The notes under the pieces are model-generated. The model ran no database searches. It saw only the letters and a list, made by a program, of their open reading frames with translations, and was not told the origin of the DNA. The translations under genes were made by a program, and so were the position numbers. Positions 56,818 to 64,000 of a stretch of 64,000 bases of DNA are shown here, piece after piece. The first letter of the stretch is position 1, and the number at the start of each line of letters is the position of its first letter. The stretch is from positions 2,356,001 through 2,420,000 of the forward strand of contig NZ_PHQX01000001.1 in NCBI RefSeq assembly GCF_002803515.1. Reading direction: 5' to 3'. This stretch comes from Stenotrophomonas lactitubi (GTDB lineage Bacteria > Pseudomonadota > Gammaproteobacteria > Xanthomonadales > Xanthomonadaceae).

Positions 56818-56872
56818 ATCCACGCATGGCGTGGATCTACTGGTCTGGTGGGTGCCGACCGTTGGTCGGCAC
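56818..56872. repeat. SMAG units between aminotransferase and zipA
   Basis: A reverse GTAG unit with the ATCCACGC...GTGGAT stem (56818-56840) and a second palindrome GTGCCGACCGTTGGTCGGCAC (56852-56872), in a convergent intergenic gap. Confidence 0.85.
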
Positions 56873-56889
56873 GCCAGGACCTGCTGCGC

Positions 56890-57627
56890 TTACCAGCGCG
56901 GGGTCTTTGTCAGCGGCGGGGCCTGGTGCTGGCGGTCATAGGCGCGCAGCTCATCACGGATATGGGCGATGCGCTGGCGACCGAGCGCGTTGCGGCCGTC
57001 ATCCAGTACTACACCATCCAGCAGCTCGGCCATGCGCTGCACGGTCGGCAGCATCTTCTCCCAGGCATCCAGCGCGGTCAGCGGCGCCGGCAGGGTCAGG
57101 AAGAAGGCGATGGCCGGGGTTTCCATGGCGCGGATGTTGCCCATGTCGAAGCTGCCCGGCTTCATGATGCTGGCCATCGAGAAGATCGGGCCGCGCTCGG
57201 GATGACCCTCGACCAGTCGGTGGAAGACATTCATATGGCCAAATACCAGGCCGGTCTTCTCCGCTGCCACGACGATGTCTTCGCCACGCAACTGTTCGCC
57301 GGCGCGGGCGGCCACGAACAGCGAAACGATCTTGTCGAAATCCTGGGTCGCGCGCTTGCCCAGGTCGCTGGCCGCGCCATCGACGTCGGGCAGTCCCAGT
57401 TCGGCCTGCTCGACCGCATCGCCCATGCCAGGCTCGACGCGGGCATCGGCCACAGGCACGCCATCCTCGCCCAGCACCGGCTCGCGGCGCTCGCCGCTTG
57501 CCGGCTCGGCGCTGTCCAGACGACGGCCCTGGGGCTTCTTCTTGGGACGGCCAAACAGGAAGATCGCAGCGACCAACAGCAGGCCGGCGGCCAGGATGCC
57601 GATGCGCAACAGTGCCGTGTCGGACAT
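56890..57627 (-). CDS. zipA: cell division protein ZipA
   Basis: A 245-residue membrane-anchored FtsZ-binding protein. One N-terminal membrane helix (about 7-27) is followed by a basic patch (RPKKK), a short Pro/acidic linker and the C-terminal FtsZ-binding domain (about 100-240: IVSLFVAARAGEQLRGEDIV, then MNVFHRL). ZipA tethers FtsZ polymers to the membrane during septation. The linker is much shorter than the ~100 residues of E. coli ZipA. It lies 46 bp downstream of smc. Confidence 0.93.
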   Translation of the reverse strand: MSDTALLRIGILAAGLLLVAAIFLFGRPKKKPQGRRLDSAEPASGERREPVLGEDGVPVADARVEPGMGDAVEQAELGLPDVDGAASDLGKRATQDFDKIVSLFVAARAGEQLRGEDIVVAAEKTGLVFGHMNVFHRLVEGHPERGPIFSMASIMKPGSFDMGNIRAMETPAIAFFLTLPAPLTALDAWEKMLPTVQRMAELLDGVVLDDGRNALGRQRIAHIRDELRAYDRQHQAPPLTKTPRW

Positions 57628-57673
57628 TCGTTAGGTTCTCCGGCTAGTTCATTCAGGTAACTAGGATGGCACG

Positions 57674-60600
57674 TCAGGCCGCGCCCGCCAATCGCGCGGC
57701 TTCTTCCAGGTCCACGCTGACCAGGCGGCTGACGCCCGGTTCGCGCATCGTCACGCCCGACAACTGGTGCGCCGCTTCCATCGTGGCCTTGTTGTGGCTG
57801 ACGAACAGGAACTGCACCTTCTCGCTCATTTCCTTGACCATATTGGCCAGGCGGCCGACGTTGGCTTCATCCAGCGGCGCGTCCACCTCGTCCAGCAGGC
57901 AGAACGGCGCCGGGTTGAGCTGGAAGATCGCAAACACCAGCGCCACGGCGGTCATCGCCTTTTCGCCACCGGACAGCAGCGAGATGCTCGACACCCGCTT
58001 GCCCGGGGGGCGCGCCATGATGGTCACACCGGTGTCGAGAAGGTCTTCACCGGTCAGTTCCAGGTAGGCGTGGCCACCACCGAACAGGCGCGGATACAGC
58101 GCCTGCACACCGGCGTTGACCCGATCGAAGGTGTCCTTGAAACGGCCGCGGGTCTCGCGGTCGATCTTGCGGATCGCATCTTCCAGGGTCTCCAGCGCCG
58201 TGGTCAGATCCATGTGCTGGGCATCCAGATATTCCGAGCGCTGCGATGCTTCGCCATATTCGTGGATCGCGGCGAGGTTGACCGGCTCCAGCCGGCGCAT
58301 GCGGCCATCGATCTGGTGCACGGCTTGTTCCCAGTCGCCCAGGCGCGCCTCTTCGGGCAGCGTGTTGATCACATCCTGCAGCACGAAACCGGCCTTCTCC
58401 ACTGCGCCCTGCAGGGTTTCGGCACTGAGCACCAATGCCTGCTGGTCCAGCTTGCGCTGCGAAATACGCTCGCGCTGGGACAACGCCTGCTCGTCGCGCT
58501 GGTGGCGGGTCTGCTCGTAATTGCGCAGCTCGGCGTCGATGCCATCCAGCAGCGTGCGCGCCTCGGTCAGCACGCGATCGGCACGCACACGCTCTTCCAA
58601 CGCGTTCTGGTGCTCTGCCTGCAGCGACTCGACCGGTGTATCGCCTTCGTCCAGCTGCGAATGCAGTTCGCCCAGGCGCGAATCAAGCTGGCCACGCTGG
58701 GTGCTCATGCGTTCCAGTGCCTGGCTCAACGAGGCCACCTGGGCACGCTGCGATTCCAGGGTCAGCGCCAACGCATGCGAACGCTCGCGTACCGCACGGG
58801 CGGCGTCGCGGGCCAGATCGCGCGCCTCGGTCAACTGACGGCGTTCGCCCTCCAGACCCTGCCGGTTCGACTCCAGGTCGCCCATGCTGTTGACCGCATT
58901 CTCCAGCCGCGAACGCGCTTCACGCGCCTGCTCGCGATTGATGTCCAGGGTCTCCAGCAACTGGCTGAGCTCGCCTTCGATGCGGTCGATGCGTGTGCGT
59001 GCGGCCTCGACCTTGCCCTGCTGGCCCTGCAGCTGGCCCGCCAGTTCGGATACCGCGCGGTGCGCCAGGTACAGCGCCCGCTGCGCATCCTCGCGCTGCT
59101 GTTCGGCGGCCAACAGATGCTCACGGAAACCGGCCAGCTGTTCTTCCAGTTCGGCTTCGCGCGACTGCAGCTGCTCGATCTGCTCGCGCAGTTCATTGAT
59201 TTCGCGTTCGCGCAGCAGCGCACCCTGCTTGGCGGCGCCGGAGCGCGATACGCGCACCCAGCCCTCGCCCAGACGTTCACCGCCCTGGGTGATGATGGAA
59301 TCGCCCTCAGGCAGGTTGGCCTGCAGCGCATTGGCTTCGGCCAGGTCGCGCGCGCCGTGCAGGCGCGCAAGCAGGCGACGGATCGGTGCCGGGCCACGCA
59401 CGCGCGCAGCCAGCGACGTCGGCGCGACCTTCAGGTCCGCGCCGTCATTGGCGACCAGTGCGATGCGGCCTTCGCCCAGCTCGCCCAATGCATCGACCAG
59501 GCTGGCGGGGTCATCGACCAGAACGCCTTCGATCAATTGGCCGAGGGCGCTTTCCACCGCGTTTTCCCAACCCGCATCGACATCCAGACGCTCGCCCACG
59601 CGCGCGGCCGAATCCAGGCCACGCGACTTCAGCCAGGCCACCGCCGCGCCCTGCTCCTGGCCGAGTGCGGCCTGCTGCAGGGTTTCCAGCGAGGACAGGC
59701 GACCGCGCAGACCATTGACCTGCTTGCGCAGTTCGGCCAGTTCGTTCTGGCCGCTGCGCTGCTGCTCCTGCACCGCGGCAACACCGTGCTTGCGCTCCTC
59801 GACCTGTTCGGTCAGTTCATCCAGCGCGGTCTTCTGCGTGTCGTGCTGCAGATGCAGTTGTTCGAAGACTTCATCCAACGCATCCACGTCCAGGCCTGCG
59901 CGCTCGGCTGCCAGCGCTTCGCGGCGACGGTCGGCGTCAAGGATCTGCTTGTCCAGGTAGTCCACGCGGGTGCGCTCGACCTCGCCGGCACGCGAGGCTT
60001 CCGAACTCTGCGAAGTGTGCTGCTCCCAACGTTGCTGCCAATCGGACAGCCGCGTTTCGGCCTCACGCAGGCCTTCCTGCTTGATCTCGTTCTCTTCCTG
60101 CAGTTCTTCCAGCTGCGGGGTGGCCGCATCAACTGCCTCGCGCAGCACCATCAGCTTGGCTTCGTCACCACTGATGTGCTGGCCCAGTTCGGCCAGCGCC
60201 TGGCGGGTTTCATCGCGCGCCTTGTGCAGGCGCTGCGACAGTTCGCGCTGGTGCTGGATCTGCTGTTCGAGACGGGCCAGCGTGCTGCCCACCTGGTAGA
60301 CCTCGGCCTGCGCGGCATTGAGCGAATCGGCGGCCTCCTCGCGACGCACGCGCGAGGTCTCGATCCGCGCCTCGGCGTCACGCTGATCGGCGATCAGTTG
60401 CTGCAGCTTGGTTTCTTCCTGCGACAACCCTTCGCGCAGCTTGGACAGGCGACCGTCCAGTCCGCGGTACTCCAACGCCTTCCACTCCGCATCCTTGACC
60501 CGGCGCTCTTCCTGCAGCGCCTGGTACTGCTCGGCCTGTTTGGCCTGCCGCTTGAGGTGTTCGAGTTGCTTGGTGATTTCCTCGCGCAGATCGCCAAGGC

Positions 60601-61177
60601 GGTCCAGGTTCTCGCGGGTGTGGCGGATGCGGGTTTCGGTTTCCTTGCGGCGCTCCTTGTACTTGGAGATGCCGGCGGCCTCTTCCAGGTACACGCGCAG
60701 GTCTTCCGGGCGCGCCTCGATGATCTGGCTGATCATGCCCTGCTCGATGATCGAGTAGCTGCGCGGGCCCAGGCCGGTACCGAGGAACAGGTCGGTGATG
60801 TCGCGGCGGCGGCACTTGGTGCCGTTGAGGTAGTAGTTGCTGCTGCCGTCACGGCTGACGGTGCGCTTGACCGAGATCTCGTTGAACGAGGCGTACTCGC
60901 CGGAAATCGTGTGATCCGAGTTGTCGAAGATCAGCTCGACGGTGGCCTGCGAAACCGGCTTGCGGGCATTGGAACCGGAGAAGATCACGTCGGTAAGCGA
61001 GTCACCACGCAGGCGGCTGGCCGAACTTTCGCCCATGACCCAGCGCACCGCGTCGATGATGTTCGACTTGCCGCAGCCATTGGGGCCCACCACGCCGGTC
61101 ATGTTGGTCGGCAGGTGCAGCGTGGTCGGATCGACGAAGGACTTGAAGCCGGACAGCTTGATCGTGGAAAGACGCAT
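57674..61177 (-). CDS. smc: chromosome segregation protein SMC
   Basis: A 1167-residue condensin-type ATPase. Walker A GPNGCGKSNIIDA (32-44) and QMVQ-region sequence at the N-terminus; two long coiled-coil arms (about 170-500 and 660-1000) flank the hinge (about 510-650: AVESALGQLIEGVLVDDPAS). The C-terminal head has the ABC signature LLSGGEKAMTAVALVFAI and Walker B FCLLDEVDAPLDEANV. It compacts and separates daughter chromosomes with ScpA-ScpB, which are not in this window. zipA follows. Confidence 0.97.
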   Translation of the reverse strand: MRLSTIKLSGFKSFVDPTTLHLPTNMTGVVGPNGCGKSNIIDAVRWVMGESSASRLRGDSLTDVIFSGSNARKPVSQATVELIFDNSDHTISGEYASFNEISVKRTVSRDGSSNYYLNGTKCRRRDITDLFLGTGLGPRSYSIIEQGMISQIIEARPEDLRVYLEEAAGISKYKERRKETETRIRHTRENLDRLGDLREEITKQLEHLKRQAKQAEQYQALQEERRVKDAEWKALEYRGLDGRLSKLREGLSQEETKLQQLIADQRDAEARIETSRVRREEAADSLNAAQAEVYQVGSTLARLEQQIQHQRELSQRLHKARDETRQALAELGQHISGDEAKLMVLREAVDAATPQLEELQEENEIKQEGLREAETRLSDWQQRWEQHTSQSSEASRAGEVERTRVDYLDKQILDADRRREALAAERAGLDVDALDEVFEQLHLQHDTQKTALDELTEQVEERKHGVAAVQEQQRSGQNELAELRKQVNGLRGRLSSLETLQQAALGQEQGAAVAWLKSRGLDSAARVGERLDVDAGWENAVESALGQLIEGVLVDDPASLVDALGELGEGRIALVANDGADLKVAPTSLAARVRGPAPIRRLLARLHGARDLAEANALQANLPEGDSIITQGGERLGEGWVRVSRSGAAKQGALLREREINELREQIEQLQSREAELEEQLAGFREHLLAAEQQREDAQRALYLAHRAVSELAGQLQGQQGKVEAARTRIDRIEGELSQLLETLDINREQAREARSRLENAVNSMGDLESNRQGLEGERRQLTEARDLARDAARAVRERSHALALTLESQRAQVASLSQALERMSTQRGQLDSRLGELHSQLDEGDTPVESLQAEHQNALEERVRADRVLTEARTLLDGIDAELRNYEQTRHQRDEQALSQRERISQRKLDQQALVLSAETLQGAVEKAGFVLQDVINTLPEEARLGDWEQAVHQIDGRMRRLEPVNLAAIHEYGEASQRSEYLDAQHMDLTTALETLEDAIRKIDRETRGRFKDTFDRVNAGVQALYPRLFGGGHAYLELTGEDLLDTGVTIMARPPGKRVSSISLLSGGEKAMTAVALVFAIFQLNPAPFCLLDEVDAPLDEANVGRLANMVKEMSEKVQFLFVSHNKATMEAAHQLSGVTMREPGVSRLVSVDLEEAARLAGAA

Positions 61178-61516
61178 GGCGTGATTGGGTTCCGGGCAAG
61201 GGCCTTACGGCCGCCACCATAGTGGATGTCAGGTCAGCCAGCACCTCAAGCCATTGATTTCAAAAGAATTCAACAAGGCCAAGGGTGACGCAATGGGATG
61301 AGTATAGCGGGGCGAATGTTCCACGGGCGGGATGACCGGGGGAGGAAGCTCCGCGCTCACGCCCGCTCCTGCTCTCCGGCGTCGCCGCAGGCCGCCCGGG
61401 ACACCTACCCGTGTCCGGAAAATGAGAGCAACGTGTTGATATTCATGGATTCATCCTGAATCCGCCGGCACATGCGTCACCCGCCAAGCACCGGCCCGGC
61501 CGGGTCGCCTTCGCCC
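61178..61516. other. 339-bp non-coding stretch upstream of smc
   Basis: No convincing gene on either strand. It should hold the smc promoter on the smc-proximal side. A perfect 7-bp dyad GGATTCA-TCC-TGAATCC (61447-61463) in an AT-richer patch could be an operator or a small hairpin. The rplI terminator closes the far end. Confidence 0.5.
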
Positions 61517-61550
61517 AAAACAAAAACGGGCACCCTTGCGGGCGCCCGTT
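61517..61550 (-). terminator. intrinsic terminator of the rpsF-rpsR-rplI operon
   Basis: On the minus strand AACGGGCGCCC, loop GCAAG-like, GGTGCCCGTT (11-bp stem with one G-U pair), then TTTGTTTT. It lies 29 bp after the rplI stop. Confidence 0.93.
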
Positions 61551-61579
61551 CTGGTGATACCAGGCCTTGCGGCGTGGGA

Positions 61580-62032
61580 TCAGGCCTTTTCGGCTTCAAC
61601 CACGACCTTGACGGTGGTCTCGACGTCCGCGTGCAGGTGCACCAGGACTTCGTACTCGCCAATGTTGCGGAAGGCGCCTTCGCCCAAGATGACTTCGCTC
61701 TTGCTCAGCGGCAGGCCGGCAGCGGTGAAGGCATCGGCGATTTCGCGGGCGCCGACCGAGCCGTACAGCTTGCCTTCGGTCGAAGCGTTGGCGGCGACGG
61801 TCACGCTCGCGCCTTCCAGCTTGGCCTTGCGGGCTTCAGCGTCGGCGTGGATGGACTGGGCCTTGGCTTCGTATTCGGCGCGCTTGGCTTCGAACTCGGC
61901 CTTGTTGCTCTCGGTGGCCGGAACGGCCTTGCCCTGCGGCACGAGGAAGTTACGGCCGTAGCCCGGCTTCACGTCGACCAGGTCGCCGAGGTTGCCGAGG
62001 TTGGTGACTTTCTGCAGGAGGATCAGCTGCAT
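61580..62032 (-). CDS. rplI: 50S ribosomal protein L9
   Basis: A 150-residue two-domain protein bridging ribosomal subunits: N-terminal globular domain [20 protein letters not shown], then [17 protein letters not shown], a long helix (about 40-75) and a C-terminal domain with [21 protein letters not shown]. Normal length. Last gene of the rpsF-rpsR-rplI operon, before a strong terminator. Confidence 0.98.
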   Translation of the reverse strand: MQLILLQKVTNLGNLGDLVDVKPGYGRNFLVPQGKAVPATESNKAEFEAKRAEYEAKAQSIHADAEARKAKLEGASVTVAANASTEGKLYGSVGAREIADAFTAAGLPLSKSEVILGEGAFRNIGEYEVLVHLHADVETTVKVVVEAEKA

Positions 62033-62137
62033 GGTATTGCTCCAGATAAGTTATTCGTTAGCGAGGCGCGGGCCCCGCAACAAAGGCTGTCCGAATAGCT
62101 GGCACAGCGGGGGCAGCGCGAAGCTGCCCCGCCGGCA

Positions 62138-62368
62138 TCAGACGTCGTGGTTGTCGGTGTACGGAATCAGGGCCAGGAAGCGAGCGCGCTTGACCGCGGT
62201 CGCCAGCTGACGCTGGTACTTCGACTTGGTACCGGTGACGCGGCTCGGCACGATCTTGCCGTTCTCGGTCAGGTACTGGCGCAGGGTGTTGAGATCCTTG
62301 TAATCGATCTCCTTGACACCTTCGGCCGTGAACTTGCAGAACTTGCGGCGACGGAAGAACTTGGACAT
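62138..62368 (-). CDS. rpsR: 30S ribosomal protein S18
   Basis: A 76-residue small-subunit protein with a basic N-terminus ([20 protein letters not shown]) and the S18 core [20 protein letters not shown], then [19 protein letters not shown]. It pairs with S6 on the platform of the 30S subunit. It starts 11 bp after rpsF; no priB gene lies between them, unlike in E. coli. Confidence 0.98.
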   Translation of the reverse strand: MSKFFRRRKFCKFTAEGVKEIDYKDLNTLRQYLTENGKIVPSRVTGTKSKYQRQLATAVKRARFLALIPYTDNHDV

Positions 62369-62379
62369 GTCAGTGCTCC

Positions 62380-62817
62380 TTAGGCGGCCGAAGCGGCGTC
62401 GTCGCCGGCATCGTTGTCAGCGGCGGGGGTGGTTTCGCCTTCTTCGTCATCACGACGACGACGCTCACCACGCTCGGGCTTGTCGCCCTTCTCGTCCTTG
62501 CTCTTCATGATCAGCGACTGCTCGGTGTCAGCCTCGTCACGCTTGATGACCAGGTTGCGCAGCACGGCGTCGTTGAAGCGGAAGCTCTCGGTCAGTTCGG
62601 TCAGAACGGCCTGGTCGACTTCGATGTTCAGCAGCACGTAGTGCGCCTTCACCAGGTTCTGGATCGGGTACGCCAGCTGGCGACGGCCCCAGTCTTCCAG
62701 ACGGTGGATGGTGCCGTTGCCGTTCTCGACCAGCGACTTGTAGCGCTCGATCATGGCCGGGACCTGCTCGCTCTGGTCCGGGTGGACCATGAACACGATT
62801 TCGTAATGACGACTCAT
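62380..62817 (-). CDS. rpsF: 30S ribosomal protein S6
   Basis: A 145-residue platform protein: [20 protein letters not shown] start, [20 protein letters not shown] core. The C-terminal acidic/low-complexity tail ([19 protein letters not shown]...) is longer than in E. coli S6. AAGG precedes the ATG. The ~80-nt leader upstream has a GGCCGCAAGGCC hairpin and CCG-containing segments where an S6:S18 autoregulatory element would be expected; I cannot confirm it by eye. Confidence 0.98.
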   Translation of the reverse strand: MSRHYEIVFMVHPDQSEQVPAMIERYKSLVENGNGTIHRLEDWGRRQLAYPIQNLVKAHYVLLNIEVDQAVLTELTESFRFNDAVLRNLVIKRDEADTEQSLIMKSKDEKGDKPERGERRRRDDEEGETTPAADNDAGDDAASAA

Positions 62818-63029
62818 GTTTTTCTACCTTTCGGATGTGGCCTTGCGGCCGGACAGCCCCCCGCCGTTGATACCGCGGTGGGGCAAGGGATCCTGCCAGG
62901 GAGGCAGGAAGCTGCGCATTATGGCGCAGATGGGGGGCGTGAACAAGGCACGGACCTTCAGGGGCCAATGTGGGGCCGCAGGCAGCGCCCCGAAATCCAA
63001 CCAATTTCCTTGAAATTCAACAACCTGAA

Positions 63030-63575
63030 CTACGCCAGATCAACATGAAGCCGGTGCTGGCCACACTCCAGGCACTGGAACAGGCAACCGACCATCTGCC
63101 CCTCGCGTGTCAGGTGCTGCAGCACCCAGCCGGCATCACGCGGGTTGACCGCCGCCACGTCGGGCCGGACCTCCTCCAGGATCGGCGTCAGGTCATCGCT
63201 GCCGGCATAGCCCAAGAACGCACAAGGAGTATTGCAGTGGGTCAGCCAGACCGGCTGCTGCCAGGAGAAGTAACCCGGGGTACGCTCGCAGATCTCCAGC
63301 AACTGCTCGCGGGGAATGGTCGGTGGCGGATCGGCCGGGTCCGGCGACACGCCCTCGATGTCGCTCCAGCCGATGAAATCGCCCTGGAAACGTTCAACCG
63401 CCCGGCCGTTGGCGATGCACCAGGGACACAGATAGCCCGGCGCATCGCCGGCACAATAGAACGTGCACAGGTAGCGCAGCGCCCGCGGCTCGCCACAGCA
63501 ATCGCAGACACCCGCTACCTCCTCGAAGGAGATCGCGTAGGCGTTGGGAGAATAAGCAAAAACCGGTCGTTCCAT
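63030..63575 (-). CDS. CbrC/UPF0167 family protein
   Basis: 181 residues with cysteine pairs GVCDCCGEPRALRY, LCPWCIANGRAVERFQGDFI and CLFQCLECGQHRLH, suggesting zinc binding. The order of these segments, and SDIEGV, match the CbrC family (E. coli CbrC is linked to colicin E2 tolerance through CreBC). No signal peptide. AGAGGA is 7 bp before the ATG. Function is unknown beyond that family. Confidence 0.85.
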   Translation of the reverse strand: MERPVFAYSPNAYAISFEEVAGVCDCCGEPRALRYLCTFYCAGDAPGYLCPWCIANGRAVERFQGDFIGWSDIEGVSPDPADPPPTIPREQLLEICERTPGYFSWQQPVWLTHCNTPCAFLGYAGSDDLTPILEEVRPDVAAVNPRDAGWVLQHLTREGQMVGCLFQCLECGQHRLHVDLA

Positions 63576-63604
63576 CCGTGGATCCTCTGCGCTAACGTCC
63601 AGCC

Positions 63605-63838
63605 ATGGACCGCCTCACACGAATCCGACACTGGATCAACCGCGACAATGGCCGCCTGTTCCGTGTGGGCAACGGCCCGATCAGCGGCGCTACGGCCTTG
63701 GGCTTTCTGAGCTTGGTGGCGGCACTGCTGATGCATCTTCTGCACGACGCCACAGGGCTGCCAAGCGCCTATGCAGCGGCCTGCCTGATGACAGGCGGCG
63801 CGTTGTTGGCCTGGGATACCTGGCGCAACCGCCGCTGA
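63605..63838 (+). CDS. small membrane protein of unknown function
   Basis: 77 residues with two hydrophobic helices (about 28-46 and 53-69) between basic ends. No recognised motif. Divergent from the CbrC-family gene with a 29-bp gap, so the promoters would overlap. Plausible but unproven as a gene. Confidence 0.5.
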   Translation: MDRLTRIRHWINRDNGRLFRVGNGPISGATALGFLSLVAALLMHLLHDATGLPSAYAAACLMTGGALLAWDTWRNRR

Positions 63839-63865
63839 CCAAGGCATGGGGCGCCCCAACGTCCG

Positions 63866-63888
63866 TGCCGACCAAGGTCGGCATCTAC
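63866..63888. repeat. SMAG-type REP, single copy
   Basis: TGCCGACCAAGGTCGGCA followed by TCTAC (reverse GTAG header), between the small membrane protein gene and the ErpA-like gene. Confidence 0.8.
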
Positions 63889-63899
63889 CCAATCGGGGC

Positions 63900-64000
63900 T
63901 CAGGCCTTGTCGGCGTCGGTGGTGAAGCTCTCGCCGCAGCCGCACTCGGCGGTGGCATTCGGGTTGCTGAACGTGAAGGTCTCGCTCAGGCCGTGCTTGC
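63900..64000 (-). CDS. erpA: iron-sulfur cluster insertion protein, C-terminal end (truncated by window)
   Basis: The last 32 residues (KHGLSETFTFSNPNATAECG, then CGESFTTDADKA) are seen; the 5' part runs off the window. The CGC motif is the A-type Fe-S carrier signature (ErpA/IscA/SufA), which donates clusters to apoproteins. The NPNATAECGCGESF ending fits ErpA best; the other A-type carriers cannot be excluded from so short a fragment. Confidence 0.82.
   Translation of the reverse strand, partial: KHGLSETFTFSNPNATAECGCGESFTTDADKA

Noticed and set aside
57767..61222. Very long open frame on the plus strand opposite smc
   Set aside because: It is a GC-bias shadow of smc: composition is His/Gln/Arg/Leu-rich low-complexity sequence without any family features or start signal.

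Overview
The window is a GC-rich (about two thirds G+C by eye) stretch of Gammaproteobacterial chromosome. Gene content, protein sequences and the many GTAG-headed palindromes (SMAG-type REP elements) point to Stenotrophomonas, most likely the S. maltophilia complex. No phage, integrase, insertion sequence, rRNA operon or CRISPR array is visible, so this is mostly core chromosome with one small accessory island around 37-42 kb.

Layout. 0-6 kb: end of a UvrD/helicase-IV-like gene, tRNA-Ser(UGA), a LysR regulator divergent from the azoreductase azoR, an SH3-like protein, a seven-copy tandem SMAG array, serS, and two small TonB-C-terminal proteins. 6-10 kb: serC-pheA-aroA on the minus strand (serine, phenylalanine and chorismate synthesis). 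10-13.4 kb: a tail-anchored double-FHA protein, two polyhydroxyalkanoate-granule-type proteins, a candidate small RNA with a C-rich loop, and a membrane-anchored Mrr-like protein. 13.5-21 kb: a complete histidine-utilisation locus, hutC-hutF on minus and hutI-hutH-hutG-hutU on plus, using the five-step formylglutamate route. 21-37 kb: serine hydrolase, TonB-dependent receptor, a VOC/membrane-protein operon, TetR-thioesterase, a Tat-exported agmatine-deiminase-like enzyme with a LysR regulator, SGNH hydrolase, a zinc metalloprotease-like protein and an S9 peptidase.

37-42 kb is the most interesting part. A lipoprotein gene is followed 13 bp later by a 476-residue protein with an HEXXH metallopeptidase core and a C-terminal XVIPCD secretion domain. 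I read this as an effector-immunity pair of the Xanthomonadales bacteria-killing type IV secretion system. Next come a HipA-like kinase overlapping a DUF3037 gene, then two small proteins of unknown function.

42-64 kb: LysR/quinone-oxidoreductase pair, membrane PQQ glucose dehydrogenase, gyrA, mtnA, a DUF3011 protein, epmA, a GNAT acetyltransferase, ligA, a Tat-exported aminotransferase on the opposite strand, zipA, smc, the rpsF-rpsR-rplI ribosomal operon, a CbrC-family protein, a small membrane protein and the 3' end of an ErpA/IscA-type iron-sulfur gene running off the window.

Starts were chosen from Shine-Dalgarno spacing, family length and overlap with neighbours. Several genes start at GTG. 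Product names rest on recognisable motifs and remembered family features; no database search was run.
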